A stretch of DNA of 64,000 bases from Gnetum montanum (GCA_015680685.1 MNCI01011532.1:621152-685151), one strand, 5' to 3'; shown: positions 45,104 to 57,578, numbered from the stretch's first letter. The notes: generated by a model from the sequence alone, not told the origin. Numbers and translations: made by a program.

Positions 45104-47961
45104 TCAAACAGTTCTAAGTGGTGATGGCTCTTGAGGCTTTGAAGGATCTTCATTGGCTTTGGGCATGTGCAGTGGCTGAGGTGGTTGTGGTTGTTTTGCT
45201 GTGGTTGCAACTGCTAGTGAAAGGCGAAAGGCATTAAACAATGCCTTCATCTTCTCCTCCTTACTTCAGAGATCATTCACGGTCCACACAGCTTCATCAA
45301 TGTCGACTGAAATGGGGACATCCCACAGATAGGGCATGATCGGGAACATTTCCTTTACGTTGACAAACCAAGTAGCGAATTGTTTACGTTCGATGTTGAA
45401 TGCCCTTACTGCATTTTGCAGCTTCTAGTAGTCGTTCATCCTTTTGGCTAGGTTCTCAGCAGTTGATCATTGATTTGTGAAACGTGCTTCAAAAACTTCA
45501 AGTTTAGCATTAGCCATCGTAAGTTTGTCCTTGATGTTCTTGTGGTGCTTGAACTTGGCTTTGTATAGCAAGTATGAGTTGGCCACTTGCTTCTCCACTT
45601 CAGACCATGGCCATTTGGGAGTTAGCATGGCCAAATTTGCATAATGGAGATTGGCAAGCTTCATATACTCTGTCATCTCCTTGATTTGCAACTCTTTTGT
45701 GTGAATTTTCACCTTGTTGTAGGCATTTATCTCATCAATGATGAATTGTCAAATTTTCTTTCCTTACTGGAGTTGTTGGAGGGCTTCATTTGCCTTTGCC
45801 TTCGCTAATTGGATATGTTTTTCATTTACTTCCTTTTGTAGACTAACTTGCTCTCTGTAATGATCTTTAACTTTCTCAAATTTGAGAGCTTTAGATTTTT
45901 AGGCGACTACCTCAATTATAGTCTTCTAGTGAAGGGCGTGCACCTCTTTCATGGAGAGATTCCTATTCTCTATTGCCAATCTCCTCAACTTTGTATTTGC
46001 TTTGGCTAGCTGCTCTTGCTATTGATGGATGAAATCTGTTAACTGTTGCTTGTGCATATCAACGTTTTGTAGGCAATGGTTCTCTGCAGTTAGTTGGACA
46101 TTCTCTTGACGGGTTTGATTTAAGGCCTTCTGAATCTTGTGCTATATGGCTTTTGCCAAGGATTTGTAGAACAACTCCATCTCCATTGCATTCTCAACCC
46201 CTTTGAGCCTAGATTGAAGCTATTGCATAACTTCATCTCTTGTGCGGTTGAGAAATGCGGGGTCGGAAATTTGGGCTCTTAGTTCTTCAACCTTTGCAGC
46301 CAAGTGTTCATTTCTCTCTTTGGCTGTTTTGAGTTGCCCCTCTAATATGATGTTTTTTCCCCTTGCCTCTAGTAGTTCTGATTGGATTGCAGTGATGTTA
46401 TCTGGAAGTTCAAAGACATCTAGAAGCGATTGCTTGGTTCCCACTAGTCGGTCCAACAGTTCTTCATGCTATGCTGCACTTATTCTACCACTTATAGTTC
46501 CCATGAACATCTTCACATCTTTGAGTACAGTGATGTTTGGCGTAGATGTCGTAGGTGCATGGAGCATTTCAGCAATCTTGTCAGCGACCACTTCTGCTGC
46601 TATTTCCTACCCTTGGTGTTGCATCACCAAAACAGTTGCTACTTTACCCTCTTCCAAGTGCACTGAGAAGGTTGCAGTGTTTCTAGAAATTTCTGGGAGT
46701 GGCTGTTGTTCTGTGAGAGATACTATGACCTCTCTAGTGCTTGGATTTGACCTTGTAGGTAGTTGCATTCTTTGGGCTGAGAAAATGGGTCTAACCTCAT
46801 CCATCAAACTGATTGTTCAGGCCACCTCATTAAGGTGACTCATGGCTAGTCTATATACTGATGGGTCCCCACCACTCGTGCCTGCTCTTTGCTCTAGTTC
46901 ACTCAAGAGCCATTTTCTGTATTCGCATAATTGTTGGGTGGTTGCAGTGATGTTTGGCACTATTGTTTGAGTGGTAGGTGGTAGTGGTCGTTGCTCCTCT
47001 TTTTGAATTGTAGTTGCAGGCATTTTATCCTTCATCATTTCTGCCTAGTTGGCAGTTGGAATAGTTCTGACATCGTCATTAGTGTAACGAATTATCGCTC
47101 CCTTTCGACAAAGTTTCTTGATGAGGCATGGGAAAGGGAGTGCCTTTCTTCCATGTTCATTTTTAAAAAGCTTTTCTCCATCTTTAGATAAATTAGCTAC
47201 AGAAGGTTGATCGGGAATCACCCACTTAGAGCAGCACATGCTCGGGTAGAGAAGGTAGTGATTTTGCTTAGCCTCACCGTGGAATTGAGGTGGAAGACCG
47301 CAATTTTATAATGAATCCTCTTTGCTGGTGTGAGTGCATCAAATTCCTTTTGGTTGACACCATAACATTGTCGCACCCATTCTTTTTTGATGCTCGGATC
47401 TACCTGCATTAGGATCTTGGTAAGGTTCATCCTTGTTTCGGGCAATCCAAGTGCTGCAGCAATGACCTGTGTTGAGTAGGACACTGAGATGTCCTTGATC
47501 TTTATTGTTGCTCCAAGTTGCATGTTATTCCAGAACAAAAATATCTCTCTCATGTACCATTTCCTAGTGGAAGTGATGATTGGTCACATGGAAGAGGCCT
47601 TCAGTTGGTACTGCACTTTTCTTGGTGCTCTAGGAAAGAGCCAAAGTTTAACTCATGGAGCATCAATTTCTGGACCTTCCTTAATTTGATTTGATTTAGG
47701 CAGGCTTTTGTTAAGGTCACCTCAAGGTTTGCTGGTTGTGCAGGTACATCATCTCGATGGGAGTGTTTTGTTGCTGTTGCTGCTAGTTATGGAATCTATT
47801 TGATAGATTCCACTTCTGCCTTCTCCCTAAGAGGACCTATGGCATGGGTTGCAAGTGGTTTTTCTTGTTGGGATTGCTCTTGGCCTTTTTTCGTTCTAGG
47901 CCATTTTTCCCTTGGTTGGGACGATCTTGCTTCTTATGTGTGCTTTTCTTTTTGGTGCCAT
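45104..47961 (-). pseudogene. Non-pol 3' ORF of the Athila-like element
   Basis: In the env-like position. A candidate start at 47961 (minus) gives MAPKRKAHIRSKI and meets a stop after 21 codons. A conserved N-terminal domain at 47553-47218 (IKIKDISVSYSTQVIAAALG, KEWVRQCYGV, ITTFSTRACAAL) is followed by long Q/E/K/L-rich coiled-coil-like segments (46456-46220: ELLEARGKNIILEGQLKTAK; 45712-45467) and a proline-rich end (QPQPPQPLHMPKANEDPSKP), stopping at 45104. Homologous over several blocks to the 3' ORF of the element at 20-30 kb. No hydrophobic membrane anchor was seen in readable parts, so 'env-like' describes position only. Function unknown. Confidence 0.7.
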
Positions 47962-50120
47962 TTGCGGTCACAACACATCCATGGATTAGTAGATGTAATG
48001 TGTAACTTTAAAGTTTTTGAATACCTTTTCTCGTTAGTTAGTTACACTTTGGCTAAGGTTGGACCATGGCAAATTGATTATTTTATTAATTATTTATTAT
48101 AATTGTTACTGGAGCTTGTTGGAAAGGTTTAACTCTTGTAATTTAGTGTTTAATAGTTGATTTTTCAGTTAAACCTTTGTGGGAGTTAGAAAAAATCGTG
48201 AACAATTTTCTGTCAAGAATGGTACATTTGTCGCCCCCATGATGAAGAGCTTACCTCTGGTAGCTGCAAGGTCGAAGAACGGAGTGATTTTGGATAAATG
48301 GTTTATGAGTTATGGGCTCTTGAAGGTTCTAGGCTTTGAAAAATTGAAAAACTCATTTGATGTTTATGAGAAAATGTAAAATTTTCTAAGTGAGGTTGTG
48401 CCTATTTATACTATTTTTCCGCCACGTTGATGGGGCCCTGTATATGGGGCATTGTATACGGGTCTGCTTTGTCGACAGGGCCTCGTATATGGGGCTCATG
48501 GGTCAAAATTTTCAAAGTTGAATATCTCTAGAAGTATAATGAATTTTTCAATGAAATTGGGGTCCATGGAATCTCAAAAAAGCCAAGAATATGATAAAAT
48601 CATTGAAAATGGTCTTTGAAAGCTCAAAAATTGAAAAAGTTAATGGAGAACGTATTTCATGAACAAAATATGTAAAGGCGCACATGGTCTGATGTGGAAG
48701 ATGAGTGTACGAAAGATTTTGGTTGCGAGAATGCATAGGGATAAGGTACTCAATGAACCTGATCAAGGGATATGCAAGTGGATCCTCCTCATAGCAGGCA
48801 CATGCCCTTTGTTTGCCCTTGCATAGCCTCAACCTAAAGAGTTCATGGGTCCCATAGATAATGGTTAATGAAAGTTAAGGATCAAAACCCGAAAGATTCT
48901 ATCTAAGAATTCAAATATGTCAGACCAAGACATAGAATTAAGAACATGGACATCAGCAGTGAGGTGAATTATGGACAACATAACTGGATGGTGGAGAAGG
49001 TGGAATAGAATTCCAAACTAAGGTTGTAAGAAGTCCCTTGTGGATTGCATGTTTAAAATGACCAAAGAAGATCCATCCTTAGTCTAGACCAAAACCAACC
49101 TCGTTTAGTGACTTTGCATCGCCACTCCAAGACTGATCCACCCATTGAGACATAAGAGTGCTTCCACAAAACAACCATCATTCTATAAAGAGAAGAAAAG
49201 AGAAGTAGGAAGTCAGAGAGGGCCTTAGTTAGAGGGGACCTTTAGGCATGGGTACATGTCTTTCTAGTCCCATAACTAGTGCTTGTAGCTCATTTATTTG
49301 TCTAAGAGGTGTGCTTTGAATTCTCATCATGTTTTTTTTTTTGTTTTTGTGTGTATTTTGTTTTTGCTTTTGTTTTTTCTTTTTGGATGGGAAGCACACC
49401 ATGTAAAGACTTTATTTAACTTCCTAGTTAGTGGTTGGAATGGAATGGTAAAAAGTCCATGAAAAACACTTAAGCACTCAAGTAAGTAGAAAAGTACAAA
49501 GAGTATTGAGTCCTCTTGAAGTCACACCATGTTCAAACCTTTGAATCCTTTCCAATTTCAAGAACTACCAAGGTCACAAATTTATTAAAAGTTGATTTAA
49601 TGAAAGGAACCTCAAACTTCTAGAACAAGGAAAACCATAGAGTTTGTGGATGGGTGGATGTCGTGGACTCACTGCATTTTCCATGATAAAAGAAACCATC
49701 ATTGAGCCATTGGTACAAAAATTCAAAAATAGAAACTAGATAGTAGCAAACCAAACATTAAGTATAAACCACCATTAGTAGTAGCTACAACACCATTGTG
49801 TCTTGTTAGCAATAAAGCACTTTTATTAGGAAAAATTTGAAAATCACATTTAAAGAAAACAAGGTAAAATATAGAAGAAAGTGTGAAATATCCAATAAAG
49901 ATTCAAACGTACTAACGATGGTGTAGAACAAAAAATGGTGTAAAATGAAAAAATTTTAAAAATTAATAAGTTGTAAAAGAAATAAATTGCAAAAATAAAA
50001 AACGTGAAAAACAAAAAATAGAAAAACTAAGGAGCCATATGGATGATTAGCACGGATGGCCATCTTCCCCACAACTAAGTTGGAAGGAGGAGATCTAAAA
50101 AATTAAGCATGGTTGTCCAT
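47962..50120 (-). other. Region between integrase and 3' ORF, with possible internal promoter
   Basis: No coding region supported. Contains GTTGATGGGGCC and GTATAYGGG words like those of the LTR U3 (48420-48500) just before a TATA box on the minus strand, and an A-rich tract on the minus strand near 49330-49375. Confidence 0.4.
48400..48410 (-). promoter_or_regulatory. TATA box candidate for the 3' ORF
   Basis: TATAAATAGGC on the minus strand, about 440 bp ahead of the candidate start of the 3' ORF. It lies in a segment resembling the LTR promoter (TATA preceded by GTTGATGGGG-type repeats). Possible subgenomic promoter; inference. Confidence 0.35.
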
Positions 50121-51150
50121 CCGTTGTAATAGTTGTTGCACTGGCTTGTCTTGGTTCTAGGAAAAGCTTCACTTGTTGGATGTTGACCAACTGCTTTTTA
50201 TTTGGGCTTTTAGGTTTGTATATGATCATGACTTTAGAAGAAAAGGTTTCAGCAATTATATAAGGTCCTTACCACAATTTTTGGAATTTTGTTTTCTGAG
50301 GTACATGTGTGGAATTTCAGTAAAGAAACTTATCTCTCAGTTGGAATTTCACTTTTTGTATTCTTTGGTCATGTCGTTGCTTGTTGAATGCCTTGTGCAC
50401 TTCATTCAAAGATAGGGCCACTAGTTGGTTTTCATCTAGCACATTTAGGTTGATCAATCTTTCTCTTTGTGCTAGACTTAGGTCAAGATTTAGGTCACAA
50501 GATGTTGAGAGTGTATGGAGCTTAGATTGAATCAGGAGCGTTGAAAGTTTTCTGTACACTAGCTTGTAGGGAGAGTAGCCAATAGGAAGTTTCTATGTTG
50601 AGTAGTAGGCCCATAGGGCATCGTTGAGTTTTGTGTTCCAATCTCTCCTATATTTGCTTATGGTCATTGTTAGGATCTTTGTGATCTCTCGGTTAGTTAC
50701 CTCTACGTGATCATTGGCTTAGGGGTGATAGGGTGTTGTTAATTTATGTTCAACCCCCAAGCGTTGCATTAACTTTCTAAAAGTGCACTTGTAAAATGAT
50801 TTCCATTATAAAAAAATAGTGCATGTGGCACCCCAAACCTGTTTACAACATGTTGTTGTACAAATCGAGTAGCAATGGATGATGTACAATTGTTGAAGGT
50901 GCTTCTGCCCATTTGGTGCAATAGTTGACTGCTATGATGATATACACCTTTTTGTTAGACATGGGCATGATGGAACCCTTGAAGTCTATGCCTCATATGT
51001 CAAAGGGCTCCAATGGTTGAATCCACTATTAAGGACCCTTCATTTATGCGGTCATCGCACCATCTCGTTGACAACGTTTACAAGATTGGACAAATTGGTG
51101 AACATCTCTAAAGATTGTGGGCTAGTAGTATCTTGCCACTAAGATTTTTA
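50120..51150 (-). pseudogene. Integrase, degenerate
   Basis: Minus-strand frames give GPCKAHYIGRRTTIKILVAR and FVQSCKRCQRDG, the C-C half of the H-H-C-C zinc domain, then core and C-terminal pieces ([61 protein letters not shown]-like). It would insert element DNA. Stops break it in several places. The pol region ends near 50061 at GTTGTGGGGAAGATG. Confidence 0.75.
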
Positions 51151-51970
51151 TGGTTGTGCGTCTTCCTATGTAGTGGGCTTTGCAAGGGCCTTCTTGAGCA
51201 TCTTGAAGAACGTGTAGTTGATCTGCATTAGGGACACACCAATGAACCAAGCCATCGACACACATCTTGTAAAGGTGTTCGTTGAATTCCATGAAGTACT
51301 TGTCCTATGAAGAAGTTGTTGCTTCTTTCTAAAGTCTAGATCTTGTGGCATCTTTTGAGTGAAAAGGTAAGTGAGGATGCCATTGTACCATGTTGTTTCT
51401 ATAAGCACTTGGTGATTTATTGCTTCTGTAAAGAGGAGTTCATCTAGATATTGATTAGAAAGTGGACTCTCCTCCTCTTTGTTATCCCATCTTAATCGAG
51501 AGAGGTGGTTAGCGACCACATTCTTAGCCCTGTTTCGATCTACCATTGTGAGATCAAATTCTTGCAAGATCACAAGCCACTGTATGATACGGGGGCTCAT
51601 CATCAACTTATTTATTAGGAAGCAGATGCCACTATGATCTGTGTACAAATATTTTATAACCCAGCACATAGTGCCTGAACTTGTCGAGAGCATACACCAC
51701 TGCCATTAGTTCTTTTTTAGTTGTGGTGTAATTCAATTGTGCACCCACAATGCTTTGGCTTGCACAGTGGATGTAATATGGATGTTTTTTATCGTCCAAT
51801 TATGTAAGCACTACTCTCAAAGTATAATTAGATGCATTCGGTCATTATATGAAATGGTTTGGACTAGTCTGGTGCTCGTAGAATTGGAGTTTCTACAAGT
51901 TTTTCCTTCAATTGTTGGAATGCATGTTTGCATTTCTTGGTCCAAATGAACGGAGCATCTTTCTTCGTCA
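51150..51970 (-). pseudogene. RNase H domain, degenerate
   Basis: Minus strand: KDAPFIWTKKCKHAFQQLKE, then KYLYTDHSGICFLINK and RIIQWLVILQEFDLTMVDRN, KNVVANHLSRLRW. The order and words are those of Ty3/gypsy RNase H (YTDH, LLQEFD, DHLSRL). Internal stops are present. Confidence 0.8.
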
Positions 51971-52049
51971 GCTCAACCAATGGCTTTGCGATCTTAGAGA
52001 AATTCTCTATGAATTGTTGATAGTAGCCCGTATGTCTAAGGAATGATCA

Positions 52050-52990
52050 AATGTCTTTAACTATCTCTAGTTAGTATGTTATTCCTTGGATGACCCTTAT
52101 CTTCTCTGGGTTTACCTCAATCCCTTTTTGAGAAATTCAGTGCCCCAACACAATGCTGTCTTGGACCATGAGATGATTCTTTTGCTAGTTGAGTTGTAGA
52201 TTTGTTTCAACACATCTTTTCAATACCTACTCAAGGCGATCTAAGGCTTGCTCAAACATAGCTCCATAGGTGGAGAAGTCATCCATGAAGACTTCTACAT
52301 CGTTATTGATTTGCTACTAAAAGATGCTAAGGACCAGACATTGAAATGTTGGGCATTGCACAGACCAAATGACATCTTACAATATGCAAAAGTCCCCCAT
52401 AGACTTGTGAGTGTTGTCTTGGCCTAATCTTCTGGAGAAATTTGGATTTGGTTATAGACACTATAACCATCCAAGAAGCTATAATAGCAATGCCCGGAGA
52501 TAGTGTCCAACACTTGGTCCACAAATGACAATGAGAAATGATCTTTAAATGTTGCCATATTCAACAACTTGAAGTCGATGCAGACCCATCACTTGCCACC
52601 TTTCTTTGGCACAATTACGAGTGGGCTAACCCGCTCACTATTTGTGATGGGATAGATAAACTTTGCCTTGAGGAGTTGCTCTATTTCTTCCTTGATGATT
52701 TGCTTCAATTTGGGATTCAATCGTCTCTGCGACTGCCTTCTTGGCTTCATGGTTGGGTCTGTGTAAATGCGATGCTGACATATCTTTGGATCGATTCTAG
52801 TCAACTCGGGATATGACTAAGCAGAGGCTATTAGCCATTTGTTAACCACCTTTAACACCTTTTCTTTTTGTTCAGGAGCAAGTTTGACATTGATTATAAT
52901 CGACTTACCATTATTTAAGAATGCATATTCCATGCCGGTTGGTAGAGTTTTCAACTCTAGGGGCTCCTGTTTGAAGTTATTAGGGATTTC
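52050..52990 (-). pseudogene. Reverse transcriptase, degenerate
   Basis: Minus strand: LELKTLPTGMEYAFLNNGKS precedes the domain. Then QRRLNPKLKQIIKEEIEQLL, YPITNSERVSPLVIVPKKGG, and the catalytic VEVFMDDFSTYG near 52290-52255. This combination is typical of the Athila/Tat branch of Ty3/gypsy. Frame changes and stops make it inactive. Confidence 0.88.
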
Positions 52991-53182
52991 CAACTCTCCT
53001 CAATAGGTATTATTATCTTCATCATCAGAGGGTTGGTGATGAACTTGCTCACGTTCATCCATGCTTTTAACATAAGCACATGTTAGGCTCTCAGTTGGCT
53101 CTTTGCATAATGTGCTGCTTTTTGAGTTAGTTGTTAGCCACTGAGTGCCCTCCTTTTTTGTCGTTGCTACGTACAGGCACCT

Positions 53183-53850
53183 TTAAATATCTGTTTCTTG
53201 TGCATAATGATTACATGCTTTAATGTATGTACTGTTGATGGACCAAATCTTTTGCACGCAATTGCACCTGTTATTGCTATATGCAATGCATAGAATACGT
53301 TTCTTCTTCAATTGTCCAAATTCATTTTCCTTGGAGATTTTCAAGGATAGGTTTCTTATAGCCATACGTGCATTTACTATGCTTAACCAAGACTTTCCCA
53401 TAATGATGGGGAAGTCACCTTTGCAATTTTCCATCTTGATCATTTGAAAATTAGTAGGATAAGACCACCCGCAAACTGTGGTCACAATGTCCTTCACTAA
53501 TCCCAAGGGAATAGTGATTGACTGGTTTGCCAATTCTAAATGGATATTGCTCTTCTTGAGAGGTGGTAGGTTCTAGGCTTTGTTCATGTCATGGAAGATG
53601 AGATTGACACCGAATCTAAAATCGAGAAGAGCCTTGCATTGCTCATGTCCAACAATCTGCAAGTAAATGAGTGGACTTCCTGGGTTAGATCTTTTTGTGG
53701 AAAGATTGTCAACCTTGATCCAGTCGAAAACAATGTGAGTTAACATGATAGTATGTATCTGAGGTGGCGTTTGGTTTGAAGGGCACTCGAAGATATTTGA
53801 TGTAAAGGATGAAGGTGTTGAAGATGCAGGGCGACCAACCATATTAGGTT
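53183..53850 (-). pseudogene. Aspartic protease, catalytic motif lost
   Basis: Minus strand: GHEQCKALLDFRFGVNLIFH, where the D-S/T-G active site reads D-F-R, then FPIIMGKSWLSIVNARMAIR and LSLKISKENEFG. Apart from the active site it matches the element at 23.7-24.1 kb, which keeps D-S-G. Confidence 0.78.
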
Positions 53851-53869
53851 GTGAGGGTTTGCGAGGATT

Positions 53870-56260
53870 GTTGGATCAAAAAAAGGTTGTTTCTTGGATC
53901 AATTGTTTGAACCACTTGGTGGAAAAACTGGTTGTTAATGTATAGTTGTTGTAGCATTTGTTGCTGTGGCTGTGGAGGAATTTTGCCCTGCATAGATGGA
54001 GTAGGAGGTAACTGGGTAGAGGGTGGAGGGATGTATGTAGATAGATGCGGAGGGTAGTATGGATATGGGTTCTCTTCCTGAGTAGATGGTGAATGTGTTT
54101 GGTGGTACTCTGGAGGGTAATAGTAATGCTAAAATGAGATGTGGCTTGCAAAACTTTTTAGAGAAATAGGTTGTTGAACATACTACTTGTATGGATCTGG
54201 TTGCTTATAAGGGTACTGCTGTCTTGGCGGTGGCATTTCCCATGATTGTGGTTGGTGCCATTGTTAGTATTGCTCATATGGTTGTGGTGGAGCTCCACTT
54301 GGATAATAAGCTTGTTGATACTGGTGGAATTGCCTTGGATTTCCTTGATGATAAGGCAATTGTCTAGGTGCTTGCCTTCTTGTTAGTTGCAGATTCAATG
54401 CGTACACCCTAGACTTTTGTAAGTGTGACACCACAGGGCAACATCCCTTCGGATGGTCATATTGACAAATGTCACAACTAGTATTATCTTCATAGTCTGT
54501 CTCCACAACTTTTTCCACTCCAGCAACTTTGCCCTTACCTCTCCAGTAGGCATGTTTAGCTTCTTTTCGCCTCCTATGGTTATGATCACTATTTTGCTCT
54601 TTGGATTCTTTAGCAATCTTCATAGCATTTTGGAATTTTTCATCCAAAATTAATCAACCTTTCCCAAAACATTAGAAATAGATTTTTGGATGGGCAAGGT
54701 TTTCTTGTTCACCACTTCATTGAGTGGTGACTCCTTCTCGTCACAAAATTGGACCTCCCGTTTCCTAATGAAAGGGTCCCTATTATACTCTTTTGCACTT
54801 TTCCTTTTTTACAACTCACCTTCTTCTTTTGCTACCTACTCTATAAGCCTTTGGATCTAATGAGCTCTTAATTCAAATAGTCTTCCTTGGGCATAAACCC
54901 CAAGGGTTCTTCTAGTTTCTGCTCTACGTCCATCTATGATGTGGTGGAGCTGTTTCCTCTGAGAATAATCATGATCAAGGCATCGGTGTAAGAGTGAATA
55001 ATATTTGCCCATGGTAGCATCTAAGGGTCTATGTATTCCCTATTTCAAACCTTGGATTTTCCTTTTCAGATTAGACACTCTGGAGTACATCTGATATTTG
55101 TCATTAAATAGATCTAACATGGTACTTCATCGATGAATGGATTCCAGCTTTAAGGACTGGTACTAGCTTTCAGCTTCCTTCATGAGTGTCTTGGGTAAAA
55201 GCTTGAGTTTTTGCCAATCATTTTCAATGTTTTGTAAGACATAGGCAGTGTGGAAAGCTTGTTGGTTTTGTGGATCAAAATTGTATCCCCCCCTCAAATC
55301 GTGAGATATTATTTATGTCTAAGCACTTGATTTGACTGTCTTTTACATGCCTAGTTGGAATTTTAATTGCCTTTGCAATGTTAAGCATGCTTCGAGTTCC
55401 TAACAGAGGTTCATCATCATGATTATGTTGATGACATCGATGATGGTTTTTGTCATCCCTTCGTTCTTGGTGGCTCTATGATCATTGCTGTCCTGCTAAT
55501 CATCTTCATCATGATTATTTCTCCTGTGGCTTCTATTAGAACTTGAAGATGAAGAGGAATGTTCGAAATCATATGAAAAGGACAAAGAGGAAGATGGACT
55601 GCCATCACCACTACAGTGTCCACCATCATCTTTTTGCTCATTACGACCACCATTCTTAGATCCTTTACCATTGTGATGTTTACCTAAGTCCCTGCCTTGA
55701 TTATCACTTTTTCCTAAACTCGGTTTGTGAATAGTAGATTGTAGGTTTAGGGCTACACCCTCACCACCAATAATAGAGGGTGGAGACTCTTCATGTTGGG
55801 AATCCTCAGGGGGAGGATCCACATTGTTGTCTTGGCTCAACAGGAACAAAGGGTTACTAAAGTGCTTTTCCTTTGTAAACTCATGGTGCTTCTCTTGGTG
55901 TCGATCTCTCTTATGTTATGTTTCAGTGGGATGGTACTCTCGAGTATCATATCCATTCACAATGTATTCTTTGTAAAGATCTAGAATGCCCAACTTTTTA
56001 AGTGTTTGAAAGAGCATCCTGGGCACAGATCGATTGAGTGGCAATACGACGTTGCCCTTCATATCATGCCATTACAATTGTTCATCTTGATGTAGGATGA
56101 AGGTGAAGTTCAATACATACTCATCTGGATGAGTATATACCACTTTGCACTCTTGTGGGACCGATGGTTTGACATCTTCATGCTTGTGGAAAGAAGATAT
56201 TTTGTAATAAATAAAATAGTCAGTGTGCTTTGGTAATTATAAGTTGTTTGAGAGTGACAT
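53870..56260 (-). pseudogene. gag, degenerate
   Basis: Minus strand: FTFILHQDEQL and GNVVLPLNRSVPRMLFQTLK near the start, an acidic and serine-rich stretch (55849-55496), MDEKFQNAMKIAKESKEQ (54647 down), and a Cys/His motif CDICQYDHPKGCC. A glutamine/proline/tyrosine-rich tail follows (YYPSGAPPQPYEQY). Structural protein of the particle. Stops are frequent. Confidence 0.75.
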
Positions 56261-56333
56261 TGTCCTTGGGTTCATCCAATGATATTAATAATGTTCACTA
56301 ATCCTAAATAGCGCATGTTTCAACAAACAAAGT

Positions 56334-56351
56334 TTCTAGCAATAGCGCCAA
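56334..56351 (-). promoter_or_regulatory. Primer-binding site, tRNA-Asp type, degenerate
   Basis: On the minus strand TTGGCGCTATTGCTAGAA directly follows the 5' LTR. Close to TGGCGCCGTTGCCGGGGA of Athila elements. Confidence 0.7.
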
Positions 56352-57268
56352 TGATGAGTAGCGAGGCACCCCTACGCCTAACCATACGAATCACAAAGCG
56401 TTCATGCACAATTCAGTCGAATTTTGTGGACTTTATAGTTTCTAGTACACTAGTCTTCTAGGAAGTGAACCTTGCCCTAAGGTCATTCGTTGTTTTCCCA
56501 ATTACACCTATGAAGCATAATGGTATGGTTAAGAGTAATCGAGGCATATAATTTTTATCATTTTTTGTTTTATGATTTTGGTGCTGAAGAGAGATAGAAT
56601 AATTTAATTTAACTAACTAACTAATCTTTAACTAATCCTAACATAAGCATCTAGTCCCACTTTTCGCACATGTCTTGAACTCACGTGTCCACTGCTAGGT
56701 TACCAAGCACTACACTACTGGGCACACCAAGCAATAATGTTGCTGGGATTACTAAGCGAATACGTGTTACACTTGAAGCAGTCGTACTTATGTATTTAAC
56801 CTATCTAGGGTATCTCGCTTAATTAGCTTAATTACTAGAAAACATTAAATAATTAATTAAAAGCATTGAATGCATAAATAAATATCTAAACTATGCAAAA
56901 TGTTGCAAGGTTTATCAAGAAGCTCATCTTTATTACCGTACACACTGTCATGCTTAGGTACAACAATGCTCGAATAAAGATTCGTACACTCAATGACTCC
57001 TACTGCGGGCACTCAAGAGCAATATTTTAACTTTAAAATGTAAAGGCTATAAGAGTTCAGCTACTACTATGAATCTTATATTCACAAACACAGCTGGGAG
57101 CTTGTATTTATAGTTTTTGCTCTAAGGTTGCGTCGACAGGGCCCCATCAACGTAGCAAACGCTATGTTGATGTAGCCTTGTCAATGGGGCAACACCATGT
57201 AAACAGGTTCCCATCGATGAGGTCGGGTCAACGGGGGCCCATCAATGCAACACATTGATGCTTCATCA
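56352..57268 (-). repeat. 5' LTR of the Athila-like element
   Basis: 917 bp, TGATGAAG ... CTACTCATCA on the minus strand. The TATA box on the minus strand is CTATAAATACAAGC near 57105-57118, and an AATAAAGATG-like signal lies near 56932-56941. U3 (57120-57268) is rich in GTCGAC-, CATCGATG- and GTTGATGGGGCC-type palindromic words. Confidence 0.88.
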
Positions 57269-57321
57269 ATTGTAATACTTAAAATTTGATTTGCATTTGT
57301 GATCTTATATAGAAAGCATAA

Positions 57322-57575
57322 GGGTGTGTTTACTTGACAATTTTGTAGATGTTGAATATAAGGATTCCACTTCTTTTTTACTAAAAAATTATTTAGTTTT
57401 GTATGGAAATTGCTTCAGATTCTTGTATAAGTCAGAAGATTTATTTAATGTTATTACTTTTTAGATTATTTCAAGATTTAACTTTGAGAGGTGTAACCTA
57501 TCTTGCTATGTGAATCTCTAGACTTAACATCTACACGAATGCAAGTTCCTAAGATTCACATAACCGAATAGGCCC
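57322..57575. mobile_element. PIF/Harbinger-type MITE
   Basis: 254 bp flanked by TAA on both sides (57319-57321, 57576-57578). Ends are imperfect inverted repeats: GGGTGTGTTTACTTGAC on the left against GGGCCTATTCGGTTATG (complement of the right end). No coding capacity. TSD and GGG(C/T)(C/G)T-TT start fit Tourist-like elements. Confidence 0.6.
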
Positions 57576-57578
57576 TAA

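Larger units (their letters stand above)
43093..57268 (-). mobile_element. Athila-like Ty3/gypsy retrotransposon, complete length
   Basis: Minus-strand element of 14.2 kb, including an 0.8 kb nested solo LTR. Order in its own direction: 5' LTR (57268-56352), tRNA-Asp-type primer site, gag, protease, RT, RNase H, integrase, a long non-pol 3' ORF, 3' LTR (44861-43093). Probable target duplication ATTAT (43088-43092) and ATTGT (57269-57273). RT with VFMDDFS and QRRLNPKLKQ, the primer type, and the extra 3' ORF place it with or near the Athila lineage. All ORFs carry stops, so it cannot act on its own. Confidence 0.9.

Noticed and set aside
46242-46838. 198-codon plus-strand ORF
   Set aside because: Antisense to the 3' ORF of the Athila-like element, whose minus-strand frame has a homologue in the second element. 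The plus frame has none.
45104-47961. Retroviral-type envelope gene
   Set aside because: Position fits, but no signal peptide, cleavage site or membrane anchor was seen in readable parts. Described as a 3' ORF of unknown function instead.
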